A stretch of 64,000 nt of DNA from SG8-32-3 sp964514055 (GTDB taxonomy: Archaea; Thermoproteota; Bathyarchaeia; Bathyarchaeales; Bathycorpusculaceae): contig CAZEPB010000003.1 in NCBI GenBank assembly GCA_964514055.1, positions 1-64,000 of the forward strand, written 5' to 3'. The position numbers were made by a program, and so were the translations under genes. Numbering within the stretch: the first letter of the stretch is position 1; every line of letters begins with the position of its first letter. Positions 14,805 through 24,635 of this stretch are shown here, in pieces. Under the pieces are notes generated by a model that ran no database searches, was not told the origin of the DNA, and saw nothing but the letters and a program-made list of their open reading frames with translations.

Positions 14805-16139
14805 TTAGTCAACCGTGCTGTTCCAAAAATATATTTTTGAGTATTTCTCTGCGAAATTAAATTGTGGATCATCGTAAATTATGTCTAATTTTAGATCATA
14901 CTTCCTGATTAGCTTGTCCATGTTTTCCCATACAATAGGAGACAAATCATCTGGAGACCAGAAACCCCAAATATTATCATGCTGGTTTCTCATGCCCCAA
15001 CCGTAGTCTTTAGGAAGCACAAAAGCCACCTGACCCTCCATCTTTTGAAGCGCGCTTATTGGAAAAGCGTGAATTTGGTTCCAAAACCGCTCCATGGCAG
15101 CGAAGTGGTCTTCAGTTAACGCGCCATATGGATTGACTTGCGGATAGTTAAAAATTATCAGGTATTTAGCCCCTGAAAGATAGGCTGTAAACATCTGCCT
15201 ATACATGTCGGATGCATTTGCCAATTGAGGGGGATCATCATCAGCCCATGTGATTATGGCACCCCAGTCTTTTCCTTGCACGTTCGCTGCTCCTCTGCAT
15301 AGCGCTATATGCTGCGTTTCACCATGGTTCCATCCCAGTTCCGCGAACACGGCGTCGTAGCCTGCAAGGTAGTCAAACCAGTAAAGCGCGTAGTCAGAGG
15401 TAAACACAGGTAATGGATTGCTTATTGAATCTGGGATGCTGCTGTTAGTCACGTGTTGCATGCTTCCACTATGGGCGACGCCTCTGACAAACTGAGCTGC
15501 TGCATCGCTGTAGCCAGAAACATTTCTAAAAGCCGATATGCTGCCCTCTGCGAACCAGATGTCGTCTTCCGCGTAGGTCATCGTGTTCCAATAGCCCGTG
15601 TCAATTTGTTTTCCGCCAGGCTCATCGTAAAGGTAAACACCCAAGAATTTGTCGCCCCACCTTTCTTTGGCTCTGTTCAGCCACAACATGTGAAACGGGC
15701 TAATTCCGAGAGCTTCCCAGCTTGAGGAGTTGTAACGGCTGCCAGCTTGATACTTGTAGTTATAAAAGACGAAGCTTTCTTCACGCTTTTCTAGCGGACC
15801 AGAGATAAGGTCGTTGCCTTCCTCATCTGTGTAATTGTAAAAGACGAAACTAAAGAACACCATGAAGTTCATTTCGGCGTCTGCGGCGTAGTTACATATT
15901 TCGGTGAGGGCAGTCTCGTTTGTGGTTATATCCCAAGAATTTATGATTAAGAGGTTCGTGTAATCTTTCACTTTGTCTATCAAACGCTTTGCTTCATTTG
16001 CTGTGCTTCCGCCGAAAGTAACTCCGAGAAAGATTTCTTCGCTAGAAGCTTCATCTTTAATCCGCTGGCTGAAGTACATTGCAGGTGAACACATGATGAA
16101 AATCAACAATGCAGCGGTGAAACCTCGCCAAAGTTTCAT
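14805..16139 (-). CDS. Exported glycoside-hydrolase-like protein of unknown function
   Basis: The 444-residue protein has an N-terminal signal or anchor helix (about residues 5-22). The mature part reads like a TIM barrel of a glycoside hydrolase clan: FLGVTFGGST and LLIINSWD strands, then FLGVYLYDEPGG with an Asp-Glu pair at a strand end, DAVFAELGWNH with a second Glu, WGAIITWADDDPPQ, and AKYLIIFNYPQ. The Glu pair could be catalytic, but I recognise no CAZy family. Sequons NSS and NYT suggest it is glycosylated outside the cell. Standalone gene upstream of a B12 radical SAM gene on the same strand. Confidence 0.55.
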   Translation of the reverse strand: MKLWRGFTAALLIFIMCSPAMYFSQRIKDEASSEEIFLGVTFGGSTANEAKRLIDKVKDYTNLLIINSWDITTNETALTEICNYAADAEMNFMVFFSFVFYNYTDEEGNDLISGPLEKREESFVFYNYKYQAGSRYNSSSWEALGISPFHMLWLNRAKERWGDKFLGVYLYDEPGGKQIDTGYWNTMTYAEDDIWFAEGSISAFRNVSGYSDAAAQFVRGVAHSGSMQHVTNSSIPDSISNPLPVFTSDYALYWFDYLAGYDAVFAELGWNHGETQHIALCRGAANVQGKDWGAIITWADDDPPQLANASDMYRQMFTAYLSGAKYLIIFNYPQVNPYGALTEDHFAAMERFWNQIHAFPISALQKMEGQVAFVLPKDYGWGMRNQHDNIWGFWSPDDLSPIVWENMDKLIRKYDLKLDIIYDDPQFNFAEKYSKIYFWNSTVD

Positions 16140-16224
16140 GAGAGTACTAGTTATGGCGTTGAAGAATAAACGTTTCGGGGCGGCTGGAGTTTCAATAAAC
16201 CGTGTGAATTAAACGGTGCACGGA

Positions 16225-17586
16225 TTAGCCCCATAGATATTGGGGAGCCTTCCTCAAGACGGTGAAAAAACCTTCTCTTCTGATTTTGTGAAGAACCCTT
16301 TTGGGTGATCTATTGAAATTTCTGTGAAATCGCCTTTGAACCTCAAGTAACGATTCGTAATTGAAATCTTCGGTCTTGACGTAGGCCGCAAAATCTTCGA
16401 CGCGGTCATAGAGACCCCTCTGCATCACTTCCTTATATAAGGCGCTTCCAGGAACGGCTACGAATATGTTAAATCGGCACCAGTCGGGGTCTAACTTCCT
16501 CGCAAACTTGAATGTGGCTTCCATATCCTCAGCTGTTTCACTAGGTATTCCCAGCAGGAATGAACAAGCTGTCTGAATTCCTTCTTCCCTGCAAAGCTTA
16601 AACGCGTGTTCCGTTTGCTCGAGCGTTACCCCCTTGTTGAGTTTTTTCAAGATGCGGGGTGAGCCAGATTCGCCGCCAAACCATATGGTCTTGCAGCCAG
16701 CTGCTTTCATTTCCTTCAGCAGTTCTCTCGAGATCAAGTCGACCCTGGTGTCGCAAACCCATTCGATATCGAGGTTATTCTTTCTTATCAAGGAGCAGAG
16801 TTCGGATGTTTCCTTTTTTCGAAGCGTGAAATTGTCGTTGATGAAATAGATTCCTTTGGTGCCAAAATTCGTCATTAAGTATTTAATTTCTTCCAGCACT
16901 CTAGAGGGACTGAAGGTGCGGCACGTTGTTCCCCATAGCTGCCTAGTCTCACAAAAAGCACAATTGAAGGGACAGCCTCGCGCTATGTTCATGTTGTCAA
17001 CGGGCTTAACGTTCAGGTATTCTATCTGCCTGTCGTAGAGGTGCATCGGCAATAGGTGCCGTGCTGGAAAAGGGATTTCGTCAAGATTGCTGATGAATTT
17101 AGGCGCGTTTTTCACTATTTTTTCTTTTTGTCTGTAGCCAACACCTGCAATGGCGGCAACCGCTCGTTCGTCTCCACCCTTGGTGATGTAGGTTGCAAGC
17201 TCCACCATTGCGTGTTCTCCTTCGCCCATTACCACATAGTCTATCTCGGGATGCTGCAGCATGCTGTCAGGCTCGTATGAGGGATGCCACCCACCCACCA
17301 CCACCTTGCAGGAAGGAAGCGTCTCTTTAACCGCTTTGGCTGTTTCAACGCATCGGCTATAAGTTGCTGAGCTGCAGGTTATGCCCACTATTTCTGGGCT
17401 GAGCCTCTTAATCTCACGTTTGACCTCGTCGATGGGTTTCTCAAGCAGATAATTGTCAAGAATTTCAACTTGAAAACCTGCTTTTTCGAGAGACGCGGCA
17501 ACATAAGCTAATCCTATCGGCAGAAAATGCCTACCATGAATCCATGGCCCCTTCAAGGGTGGGGCTGTCGTCATTAACAAAATCAC
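16225..17586 (-). CDS. B12-binding-domain radical SAM protein (no. 1)
   Basis: The 453-residue protein has an N-terminal Rossmann domain of the B12-binding type (about 1-170: LPIGLAYVAASLEKAGFQVEI, then IVGITCSSATYSR and VVVGGWHPSY) without the classical DxHxxG loop. A radical SAM domain has CxxxCxxC at 205, 209 and 212 and the EIKYL-x-GTKGIYFINDNF region. This is class B radical SAM architecture, as in BchE, P-methylases, and the lipid enzymes GrsA/GrsB and calditol synthase; substrates in this superfamily cannot be read from sequence. It is upstream of nothing on its strand and lies next to the propeller gene at 17773-20328. Confidence 0.82.
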   Translation of the reverse strand: MILLMTTAPPLKGPWIHGRHFLPIGLAYVAASLEKAGFQVEILDNYLLEKPIDEVKREIKRLSPEIVGITCSSATYSRCVETAKAVKETLPSCKVVVGGWHPSYEPDSMLQHPEIDYVVMGEGEHAMVELATYITKGGDERAVAAIAGVGYRQKEKIVKNAPKFISNLDEIPFPARHLLPMHLYDRQIEYLNVKPVDNMNIARGCPFNCAFCETRQLWGTTCRTFSPSRVLEEIKYLMTNFGTKGIYFINDNFTLRKKETSELCSLIRKNNLDIEWVCDTRVDLISRELLKEMKAAGCKTIWFGGESGSPRILKKLNKGVTLEQTEHAFKLCREEGIQTACSFLLGIPSETAEDMEATFKFARKLDPDWCRFNIFVAVPGSALYKEVMQRGLYDRVEDFAAYVKTEDFNYESLLEVQRRFHRNFNRSPKRVLHKIRREGFFTVLRKAPQYLWG

Positions 17587-17730
17587 TTATTGATCTACCT
17601 TGGGTTATGACACTTGCTTCATGTTAAGTATCTAGCTGAATCTTTTAGATAAAAGATTCCCTAAAATAATAACTTTTAGTCAGATGCGATGGCAGACGTA
17701 AATCTAGCACTGTTGAGGAGTGTTTTATTG

Positions 17731-17749
17731 AAAAATAAAAAAGGGGAAA
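17731..17749 (-). terminator. T-rich terminator of the propeller gene
   Basis: On the minus strand a TTTCCCC stretch runs into two T runs (TTTTTTATTTTT) about 25 bases after the stop at 17773, as expected for intrinsic archaeal termination. Confidence 0.45.
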
Positions 17750-17772
17750 GATTGGTGTTTTTTGCTGTAAGT

Positions 17773-20328
17773 TCAGCGTCTTCTGAGCATCAGCACGATG
17801 ACGACAATGCCAACGACGAGTATGATTATTAAAGTGATTCCTGTGCCTAAGACGTACGTGTCAGTCATCGGTGCTGGCGTAGGTGTCGGCGGCGGAGTAG
17901 CTTCAGGAGCTTCCATCACGGTGAATGAGGTCACGGCTCGTGAAGGCCAGTAGCCGTTAGTTCCTTCGAAACTAGCGTATACGGTGAAGTCGCCAGGAAT
18001 TACAGGAAGCCACGTGTAAGTGAAGAAGCCGTCAGCATCAGTTGTGGCGGTGCCGATTTCGTAGCAGTTGTTGTTCGCGTCAAGAACGCTTAAAGTGACG
18101 TTGACTCCCACCGCGTCAGCTGGGCGCGCAAACTGTTTATACACGTACAGCATCCATGCGCTCATGCTCTCGTCAGCAACAGCGGGAACACCATTCGGAA
18201 AACGCATTTTCAAAGCCGCGTCATTTGTGCCTGGAGAAATATCAGTCACTGTGCCCTTTATAATAACAGGGGTGTCGGGTTCAACAGCAACATCTGGCGC
18301 CGTAATCGTAGTAGCACTTGGACCTTTACCTATCGCATAGACGCGCTGGTCATACGTGTCCATAGTCGCTATTATGCTGTCGCCCATGACTGCGTTGCCA
18401 CCCCAGCGGGTTGCACGGAACATACCGTTAACTCGCCAGATTTCGCTGCCATCTGTAGCATTGAGACATATGTATGGTCCACCGCGTGGCAGAGGTTGCT
18501 CTGCAGAGTGCTCAACAGTGCCTACGTAGATTTTGCCATCGGCGATATTCGTTATCCAGCCCCACCAGTTACTGCCAGTTACTGGTTCGTTGTATGCATC
18601 AGTCATGTTATAGGTCCACGTTGTCGTTCCATCTGTGAGGTCGTAGGCATAAAATATACCTCCAACGCCGACTGAATATAGGTGGTCGTAGGCGAAGTAC
18701 CAAGTGTGCTCCACGTTACCCCAGCCATACCAGTCTAGCCAGATCTCAGATTCGGTTTCCCATAGATAAGTTCCGTCTTTTGTGCTGTAGCCGTAGTGTT
18801 TCCTAAGTTCTTTAGACCATACTGCAATAACGCCGTCTTCAGCTTCGTCGGTTGCACCAACATAGTGCAAGGTGTTATAGCCATCTAGCCATTCTGATGG
18901 TGCAGCGCGTGTTCTGTCGAATATTGTTGTTGTAGATGTGCTAGATTTGGATATGCCGTCTATGTTCAATGCCCAGCATCTTACGTGTGTTTGATTGTAG
19001 TCTACGGCCACTATTCTGTCGGGATATACTTTCAGTGTTGGTGCACCGAATGAAACGTCATATGTTAATCCTGCGGGAAGGCTCACGTTCCATGAGTAAG
19101 CTCCAGGAACTGACGCATTCACTACGTTTCCATGGACGACGTTGCCCCAGCTGCCTGCGGCAAAACTAAACGCGAGTGTCTCGCCGGCTGCAGTTGAGTT
19201 CCAAAGAGCTAGCCAACTATTACCAGGGCCAAATACGTATCTTAAGATTTCACCGCTCGGTCCACGGATTTGGACGCCTGAAGGCACGTTTGTCATTCTG
19301 TACATCCATTCACCTGTGAAGGGATCCTTCGCATCCCAATAGGAATAGCCTTCGTTAACGTCTTCTGTAAGTGGATTGTCAGGAACCGAACCTGCTGTAT
19401 TCCATAGGTATTCAAAGACACCGTCGTAGTTGAAGCTGTTGAAGTAGAGAATTTGACCGAAGTTTATGCTTGTGTTGTTTCTAAACCAAAGTTCTTCGCC
19501 AGTGCGCAAATCAATTGCTCTTACTCCGGGTGCTCCATGTGAGCTTCCAAAAATACCGATACCATGTACGTTGTAGTAGAGAACTCCGCTTATTATCACT
19601 GAGTTTTGGAACTTGCCCTCGTATGCGTCTCCTGTTTCAGCTGATGCTGGAACATCAGTCCACAGTCCTCCAGTTAAGCCTCCAGTAGTCATCGGTTTTG
19701 CCCATAATACGTGGGCGGTCTCTGGTGCATCATCGTTGTAGGGTGAAAAAGAGTTAGGCGGTCTTTCCACCCAATTTCCTGAGATTTGGTACCAACTTCT
19801 GAGCTGCGGGTCTATTGGACGAGTCCAATATTCCGATGGAAGAGGTTGGTCTGGATAGGGCGTCAGAGGTTCTTCTTGTACAACAAGGTCAAGTGATATG
19901 CTGCTTGCTAGCATTACCGTGCCTCCAGCAAGGAAGGCGCCTCGTTCAGCGACATACCACCCCACTCCTGGAACCTCTTGTTCAGGGAAGTCCATTGTAA
20001 GTGTCCAAGTACCTGCTTTATCGGGCGTAAAAATAGAAAAGCTTGAGCCTGTGGAGTCAGTTCTTAAGTCGGAACGTACTTCAGTATCACCATCTGGATC
20101 AACGATGGTTACGGTGATATCTTCCCAGCCCATTTCTACGCTTCCCAGCCCCTCTGAAATTCCATACCGAATCAACACCTGCTCTCCAACTCCTACGGGG
20201 TTGGGTATGGCATCGATCAAGGGATAGGTTTTCTGTGTGGGCGCCTGTGCTTCAGCTGCAATCATAAGCACTGTAGTGGTCAAGAGAATTACCAAGAAAG
20301 CAGTTGCAGCAATTTTACTTTTGATCAT
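17773..20328 (-). CDS. Exported membrane-anchored PQQ-like beta-propeller protein (A)
   Basis: The 851-residue protein has a signal peptide (about 1-28), an Ig-like domain (YPLIDAIPNPVGVGEQVLIRYG, residues about 35-150), and a PQQ/YVTN-type propeller in which WxW/WxxxT strands repeat (ELWFRNNTS, YLWETESEIW, TTWTYNMTD, EIWRVNGMF). A second Ig-like domain near 700-800 precedes a Pro/Thr linker (TPPPTPTPAP) and a C-terminal membrane helix ending MLRRR. The propeller lies outside the cell, anchored at its C terminus. No PQQ-binding catalytic residues can be confirmed, so a binding or scaffold role is as likely as enzymatic. It is a clear paralogue of 37812-40439. GGAG lies eight bases before the ATG. 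Confidence 0.82.
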   Translation of the reverse strand: MIKSKIAATAFLVILLTTTVLMIAAEAQAPTQKTYPLIDAIPNPVGVGEQVLIRYGISEGLGSVEMGWEDITVTIVDPDGDTEVRSDLRTDSTGSSFSIFTPDKAGTWTLTMDFPEQEVPGVGWYVAERGAFLAGGTVMLASSISLDLVVQEEPLTPYPDQPLPSEYWTRPIDPQLRSWYQISGNWVERPPNSFSPYNDDAPETAHVLWAKPMTTGGLTGGLWTDVPASAETGDAYEGKFQNSVIISGVLYYNVHGIGIFGSSHGAPGVRAIDLRTGEELWFRNNTSINFGQILYFNSFNYDGVFEYLWNTAGSVPDNPLTEDVNEGYSYWDAKDPFTGEWMYRMTNVPSGVQIRGPSGEILRYVFGPGNSWLALWNSTAAGETLAFSFAAGSWGNVVHGNVVNASVPGAYSWNVSLPAGLTYDVSFGAPTLKVYPDRIVAVDYNQTHVRCWALNIDGISKSSTSTTTIFDRTRAAPSEWLDGYNTLHYVGATDEAEDGVIAVWSKELRKHYGYSTKDGTYLWETESEIWLDWYGWGNVEHTWYFAYDHLYSVGVGGIFYAYDLTDGTTTWTYNMTDAYNEPVTGSNWWGWITNIADGKIYVGTVEHSAEQPLPRGGPYICLNATDGSEIWRVNGMFRATRWGGNAVMGDSIIATMDTYDQRVYAIGKGPSATTITAPDVAVEPDTPVIIKGTVTDISPGTNDAALKMRFPNGVPAVADESMSAWMLYVYKQFARPADAVGVNVTLSVLDANNNCYEIGTATTDADGFFTYTWLPVIPGDFTVYASFEGTNGYWPSRAVTSFTVMEAPEATPPPTPTPAPMTDTYVLGTGITLIIILVVGIVVIVLMLRRR

Positions 20329-20374
20329 CTCTTTTTTCTCCTATTTATTTGTAATTCAAAGTATTGCGACCTAT

Positions 20375-20388
20375 CCTGATATAAGTTT
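20375..20388 (-). promoter_or_regulatory. TATA box of propeller gene A
   Basis: The minus strand reads AAACTTATATCAGG about 50 bases before the ATG at 20328, a good archaeal TATA core with enough space for a short leader that includes AGGAG. Confidence 0.4.
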
Positions 20389-20519
20389 TTTCACTTTCCA
20401 AGTTACATAAGGAATAAATTGCATGTTTCTCCCAGTGAAAGATATAAAAAGTGCGGAGATACATTTAACTATCAACGCTTCAATTGATCTTAATTAAAAC
20501 TGGAAAAAAAGGGTAGCAT

Positions 20520-21503
20520 TTGTCAAGCGGAATAAAAATTGATGCAGTTGACGCCAAGATCTTGAAAGCTCTCCTAAGAGATGCACGCACGAGCTTCACA
20601 GAAATAGCGAAAAACTGTAAGATCACCGTCGGTGCCGTACGGATGAGGTACAAACGCCTGTGGAAAGCAGGGATAATCAACGGCGAGATTATGGAAGTGA
20701 ATCCTCATGCTTTAGGTTTTGAGTATGTGGTTGATTTGGGAATAATCACCCGCATAGAAGATGAAAAAGAAGTTACCGAGTTCCTCAAGAACAAGCAATA
20801 CAAATACATGAACGTCGTGGGACCCTTCGGCAGATACAACGTTTGGGCCGTGGCAGTTTTCAACAACATCCAAGAACTAACCGAGACAATACAAGAATTG
20901 GAGTCTCATCCCTGCGTTAAACGCGTGGAATCTTTGATATGGACAGAAGTAGCATATGTGGAACATATGGAAAACCTGATTATCGAACCATTCGGAAAGA
21001 ATAACGAGAGGCAGATTTATCAAAAACAAACTGCAGCAGGCAAAAAAGCCACAATTGACCAAATAGACATACAAATAGCGAAAATTCTTTCCTTAAACGC
21101 CCGAAAACCTTTCAAAAGAATAGCTGAACAGTTGGGAATCTCCACCCAGAACGTGATTAAAAGATACAAAAAGCTCAAGGGAACCGTACTAAGCGCCTCG
21201 ACGATAACTGTTGACCTGAAAAAACTCGGATTTCAAGCCTTCGCTTTCCTGTTTATAAAAGTTGCCAACAGGAGCCAACTCTCCGAGATTCACTCGCAAT
21301 TAATCGAAATTCCAAACATGGTCGTGGCAATCAGAACTCTCGGACCTTACGACATTAACGCAACCGCTTTCATTATAAGTTTCGAAAAACTGTTCGAAAT
21401 AAGCGAGCGAATACGAAAAATACTTGGCATCGACGTGATAGAGACTTATCTGACACCAGTTTGGGACAAATGGCCTCCCGACCTGTTCAGTTCACTGCTC
21501 TAA
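20520..21503 (+). CDS. Tandem Lrp/AsnC-type transcriptional regulator
   Basis: A 327-residue protein made of two Lrp-like modules in series. Module 1: winged helix (about 6-60, VDAKILKALLRDARTSFTEIA) followed by a ligand-type region. Module 2: a second helix-turn-helix (about 182-225, IDIQIAKILSLNARKPFKRIA) and a second ligand-type region. Lrp/AsnC proteins normally have one module; fused pairs occur in archaea. The start is TTG 20520; no clear ribosome site is visible. It is divergent from propeller gene A with about 190 bases between them and precedes a B12 radical SAM gene, so it may control either (inference). The ligand is unknown. Confidence 0.8.
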   Translation: MSSGIKIDAVDAKILKALLRDARTSFTEIAKNCKITVGAVRMRYKRLWKAGIINGEIMEVNPHALGFEYVVDLGIITRIEDEKEVTEFLKNKQYKYMNVVGPFGRYNVWAVAVFNNIQELTETIQELESHPCVKRVESLIWTEVAYVEHMENLIIEPFGKNNERQIYQKQTAAGKKATIDQIDIQIAKILSLNARKPFKRIAEQLGISTQNVIKRYKKLKGTVLSASTITVDLKKLGFQAFAFLFIKVANRSQLSEIHSQLIEIPNMVVAIRTLGPYDINATAFIISFEKLFEISERIRKILGIDVIETYLTPVWDKWPPDLFSSLL

Positions 21504-21644
21504 AAAAAGTCAAATAGATACCTTTTTAGGCATTTTCAACGTTCAATTTCACATCATCTACGATCAAGGGAAATCCAAGGCATTTTACGAAAAGTTTAAG
21601 CTCCATGGGTACCGTATTTTGAAACATAACATCAGTGAAAAACA

Positions 21645-23033
21645 ATGAAGCCACACGTAACCCTTGTAAATCCGCCCACCCCGAGTGGATCCACTAAGCA
21701 CTTGCCCTTCGCCTTGTTGGGAATAGGATATTTAGCTGCTGTTTTAGAGAAGAATCAGTATGAAGTTGACGTGATAGATTGCCAAGTGCTTAAGCTTTCA
21801 TTTGAAGAATTTAGAAGCGAACTTGGCAAGCGTCAACCCGAAATAGTTGGAATTACATCGACTACGCTTACGTATAAACCGGGATTGAAAATAGCAAAAA
21901 TCGCCAAGGAAGTTCATCCGAACTGCTTGACCGTTATGGGTGGTCCTCACGTCACGTTTTGGGATTATGAAGCATTGCAAGAATGCCCAGAATTAGATGT
22001 TGTTGTGAGGAGGGAAGGGGAAAACACGCTGCTAGAGCTAGTGCAGAAAGTAGAAGCAGACAAGAGCTTTCGTGATGTGTTAGGCATAACTTACAGGAAA
22101 AACGGGAAGACCGTGCGGAATGCAGACAGGCCATACATAGAAAATCTGGATGCGCTTCCCTTTCCAGCGAGACATCTCTGGCCTATGGAACGCCTTCGAG
22201 AATATGAGGACATACTCTACTTGGCGGCGAGTCGAGGCTGCATCTTCTGGTGCGAATTCTGCGCGACAGTTAGAATGCACGGGCGAAAATTTCGTATGAG
22301 AAGCCCAAAAAACGTGGTGGATGAACTTGAGTTTCTCCACAAAACTTACGGCGTGAACAAGTTTACGTTCTGCGATGACGCGTTCACTGTTGACCAACCT
22401 CGAATTGAAGAGTTGTGCAGAGAAATAATGAGGCGAAAATTGCAGATTCAATGGAATTGCGGGACTCGCGTGGATATGATCACGAAAGAGCTGCTCCTCA
22501 AAATGAAGGAAGCGGGATGTGTCTCCGTGTGGTTTGGGGTTGAGTCGGGTTCGCAGCAGGTGTTAGACGCCATGCACAAGGGCATCTCCCCTGAACTAAC
22601 AATGCGCGTTTTAGGCTGGGTTAGGGAAGTTGGGTTAAAACCGGTTCCGAACGTGATTCTCGGGTTTCCAGGCGAGACTAAGAAATCAGCTTGGAAGACC
22701 ATAAAGTTCGTTGAGAAGATAAGTCCAGACTATGTAGGCTTCTATAACGTGGCTACGCCTTTCCCAGGAACACCCATGTACGACTCTATAAAGGAGAATG
22801 GGTGGCTGAGAGTAACCGACTTTGACAAGTATGACACTACGACACCTATTTTCGAGACCCCTTGGCTGAGCATGAAAGAACTTGGAAAACTACGTGAGGC
22901 TGCTTTTCACCATTTCTATTTGCGACCTGGGTATTTTCTCCATAACTTCCGCAAACGCGAGTTTTGGAGCTTATCGACAGCTCTGACCGTGTTGTCACAT
23001 CTGAAGCAAAGCATAAAATTAAAGCTGAGATAG
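21645..23033 (+). CDS. B12-binding-domain radical SAM protein (no. 2)
   Basis: A 462-residue class B radical SAM protein. The B12-binding-like N-terminal domain has VNPP, LGIGYLAAVLEK and VDVIDCQ with VMGGPHVTF and no DxHxxG loop. CxxxCxxC is at 199, 203 and 206 in SRGCIFWCEFC, followed by FRMRSPKNVVDELEFL, and GVESGSQQVLD and GFPGETKKSAW in the barrel. It is closest to the protein at 52503-53888: both have RREGE, FWDxxAL, IDCQ and the aromatic W-C-x-F-C cluster motif. It converges on no. 3 with only seven bases between. No clear ribosome site. Substrate unknown. Confidence 0.85.
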   Translation: MKPHVTLVNPPTPSGSTKHLPFALLGIGYLAAVLEKNQYEVDVIDCQVLKLSFEEFRSELGKRQPEIVGITSTTLTYKPGLKIAKIAKEVHPNCLTVMGGPHVTFWDYEALQECPELDVVVRREGENTLLELVQKVEADKSFRDVLGITYRKNGKTVRNADRPYIENLDALPFPARHLWPMERLREYEDILYLAASRGCIFWCEFCATVRMHGRKFRMRSPKNVVDELEFLHKTYGVNKFTFCDDAFTVDQPRIEELCREIMRRKLQIQWNCGTRVDMITKELLLKMKEAGCVSVWFGVESGSQQVLDAMHKGISPELTMRVLGWVREVGLKPVPNVILGFPGETKKSAWKTIKFVEKISPDYVGFYNVATPFPGTPMYDSIKENGWLRVTDFDKYDTTTPIFETPWLSMKELGKLREAAFHHFYLRPGYFLHNFRKREFWSLSTALTVLSHLKQSIKLKLR

Positions 23034-23040
23034 CATGTTT

Positions 23041-24489
23041 TCAGTTTTTTCCTAACAGCGTTTTTATCGTTTTTCGCGGGTTTCGAATCGCTCTGAGCAC
23101 TTTGTCGCGAGTAAAAGTTGGATTCACCAGATTAGCTCGAGCACACAACTCACGCAAATCGTCTGCCGTGAACTCTGGAGTCTCGATGAGAGGGTCAACT
23201 GCAGCTAAAGCGTCTTCGCAGAAACCATCTATCAGGAAACCGCCACGTTTCGCCTGCTCGTAGAGTTCAGTTCCGTAGATGGGTGCGGCTATGCTGAAGA
23301 TGAAGCTGTCAGCACCTAACTCTCGAAGCTTGTACGCAAATTTTATGGTTTCTTCTATGTCCTCTTTTGTTTCACCGATAAGCCCGATTACAAAGAAACA
23401 GCCCACTTTGATGCCTACTTTCTTGCACAAGACCACAGCTCGTTCCACACTTTTCAGGTCCAAGTTCTTCTTGATGATCTCGTCTACGACACGTTGAACA
23501 CCAGATTCAGGAGCTATCCGAATTTTCTTGCAGCCGGCTTTTTTCATTTTTGTTAGAAGGTTTTCGTCAAGCGTATCTGCTCTGATACCGTTTGGCGTGA
23601 ACCATTCAACGTTTAATCGTCTTTTCACGATTAAGTCGCAGATAGTTTCCATCCTTTTCTTGTCCAACGTCATGTTGTCATCTGAGAAGTCAATCTGTTT
23701 GATATTGTATGTTTTTATGAGATGTTCTATCTCGTCAACCACGTTTTCAGGGCTTCTGCCACGCCACTTTTTTCCCGAAACGAGGCAGTTGGAGCAAAAA
23801 ATGCAGTTGTATGGGCATCCTCTGCTGGTAATCATTATGGTCCAAGGTTTGCGTATTTCTCCTCTTAACGGGTTTTCCTTAACGGCAACGTAGTATTCTT
23901 CCATCGGAAGCAGGTGTCTTGCGGGAAACGGCAGCGAATCTAAATTTTCAATCATGGGTCGCGAAGGTGCAATAATCGTCTTTCCGTTTTTGACGAAGGC
24001 GATTCCTTTTATTTTTTTGAGGTTTTGCCGTCCTTGTTCTAGGGCACTGACTAGCTCGGATATTGTGTTTTCTGGTTCGCCTATCACGACGAAATCAACG
24101 TTTGGATTTGAGAGGCAGGCTTTGGGTCTTGCTGATGGATGCTGTCCATTCAGCACGGTTACTATTTTTTTGTTGATGTTTTTTGTTGTTGAAGCGACTT
24201 CGAACGCGGTTTTGGCCCAACCTGAAAATGGGATTTCTATTACAACTACGTTAGGTGACCACTGTTTGATTCTGTCTGCTATTTCCTGGTTGCTTAAGCC
24301 GACACGATATGTGGTGCCGTCGGTTTCTTCAAGATGTCTCCAGCCTTCTGTAGGAGCATCTATGATGCGGACTTCATGCTCTTTTTCGAGCACGGCTGCC
24401 ACATATGCTAAGCTTATGGGCGGAAATACGTTTGGTTTTCCCCATGCTTTCGGTTGGATGCGCGGTGGATTAATCAGACAAACACGCAT
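23041..24489 (-). CDS. B12-binding-domain radical SAM protein (no. 3)
   Basis: A 482-residue class B radical SAM protein with VCLINPPR, an ISLAYVAAVLEKEHEV Rossmann start, and VLNGQHPSARP in place of the usual VMGGPH. CxxxCxxC is at 225, 229 and 232 (SRGCPYNCIFC), followed by WRGRSPENVVDEIEHL, IDFSDDN and APESGVQRVVD. An insertion near 50-70 is not found in the other five. It converges on no. 2. Family signature is strong; the substrate is unknown, and it is the most divergent of the six in the window. Confidence 0.83.
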   Translation of the reverse strand: MRVCLINPPRIQPKAWGKPNVFPPISLAYVAAVLEKEHEVRIIDAPTEGWRHLEETDGTTYRVGLSNQEIADRIKQWSPNVVVIEIPFSGWAKTAFEVASTTKNINKKIVTVLNGQHPSARPKACLSNPNVDFVVIGEPENTISELVSALEQGRQNLKKIKGIAFVKNGKTIIAPSRPMIENLDSLPFPARHLLPMEEYYVAVKENPLRGEIRKPWTIMITSRGCPYNCIFCSNCLVSGKKWRGRSPENVVDEIEHLIKTYNIKQIDFSDDNMTLDKKRMETICDLIVKRRLNVEWFTPNGIRADTLDENLLTKMKKAGCKKIRIAPESGVQRVVDEIIKKNLDLKSVERAVVLCKKVGIKVGCFFVIGLIGETKEDIEETIKFAYKLRELGADSFIFSIAAPIYGTELYEQAKRGGFLIDGFCEDALAAVDPLIETPEFTADDLRELCARANLVNPTFTRDKVLRAIRNPRKTIKTLLGKN

Positions 24490-24635
24490 GTTTGTTACCT
24501 GCTACGCATTTCAAAGGTTTTAGCTGCTGCTGAAAAACCGCGTTGACCATCTTGGCGAACATCTCTGGACAGAATTAGGGAGTCGCTTTGATTAATACGT
24601 TTTGCATACCCCTGGGATAAGATGCGGCTGTTTGC

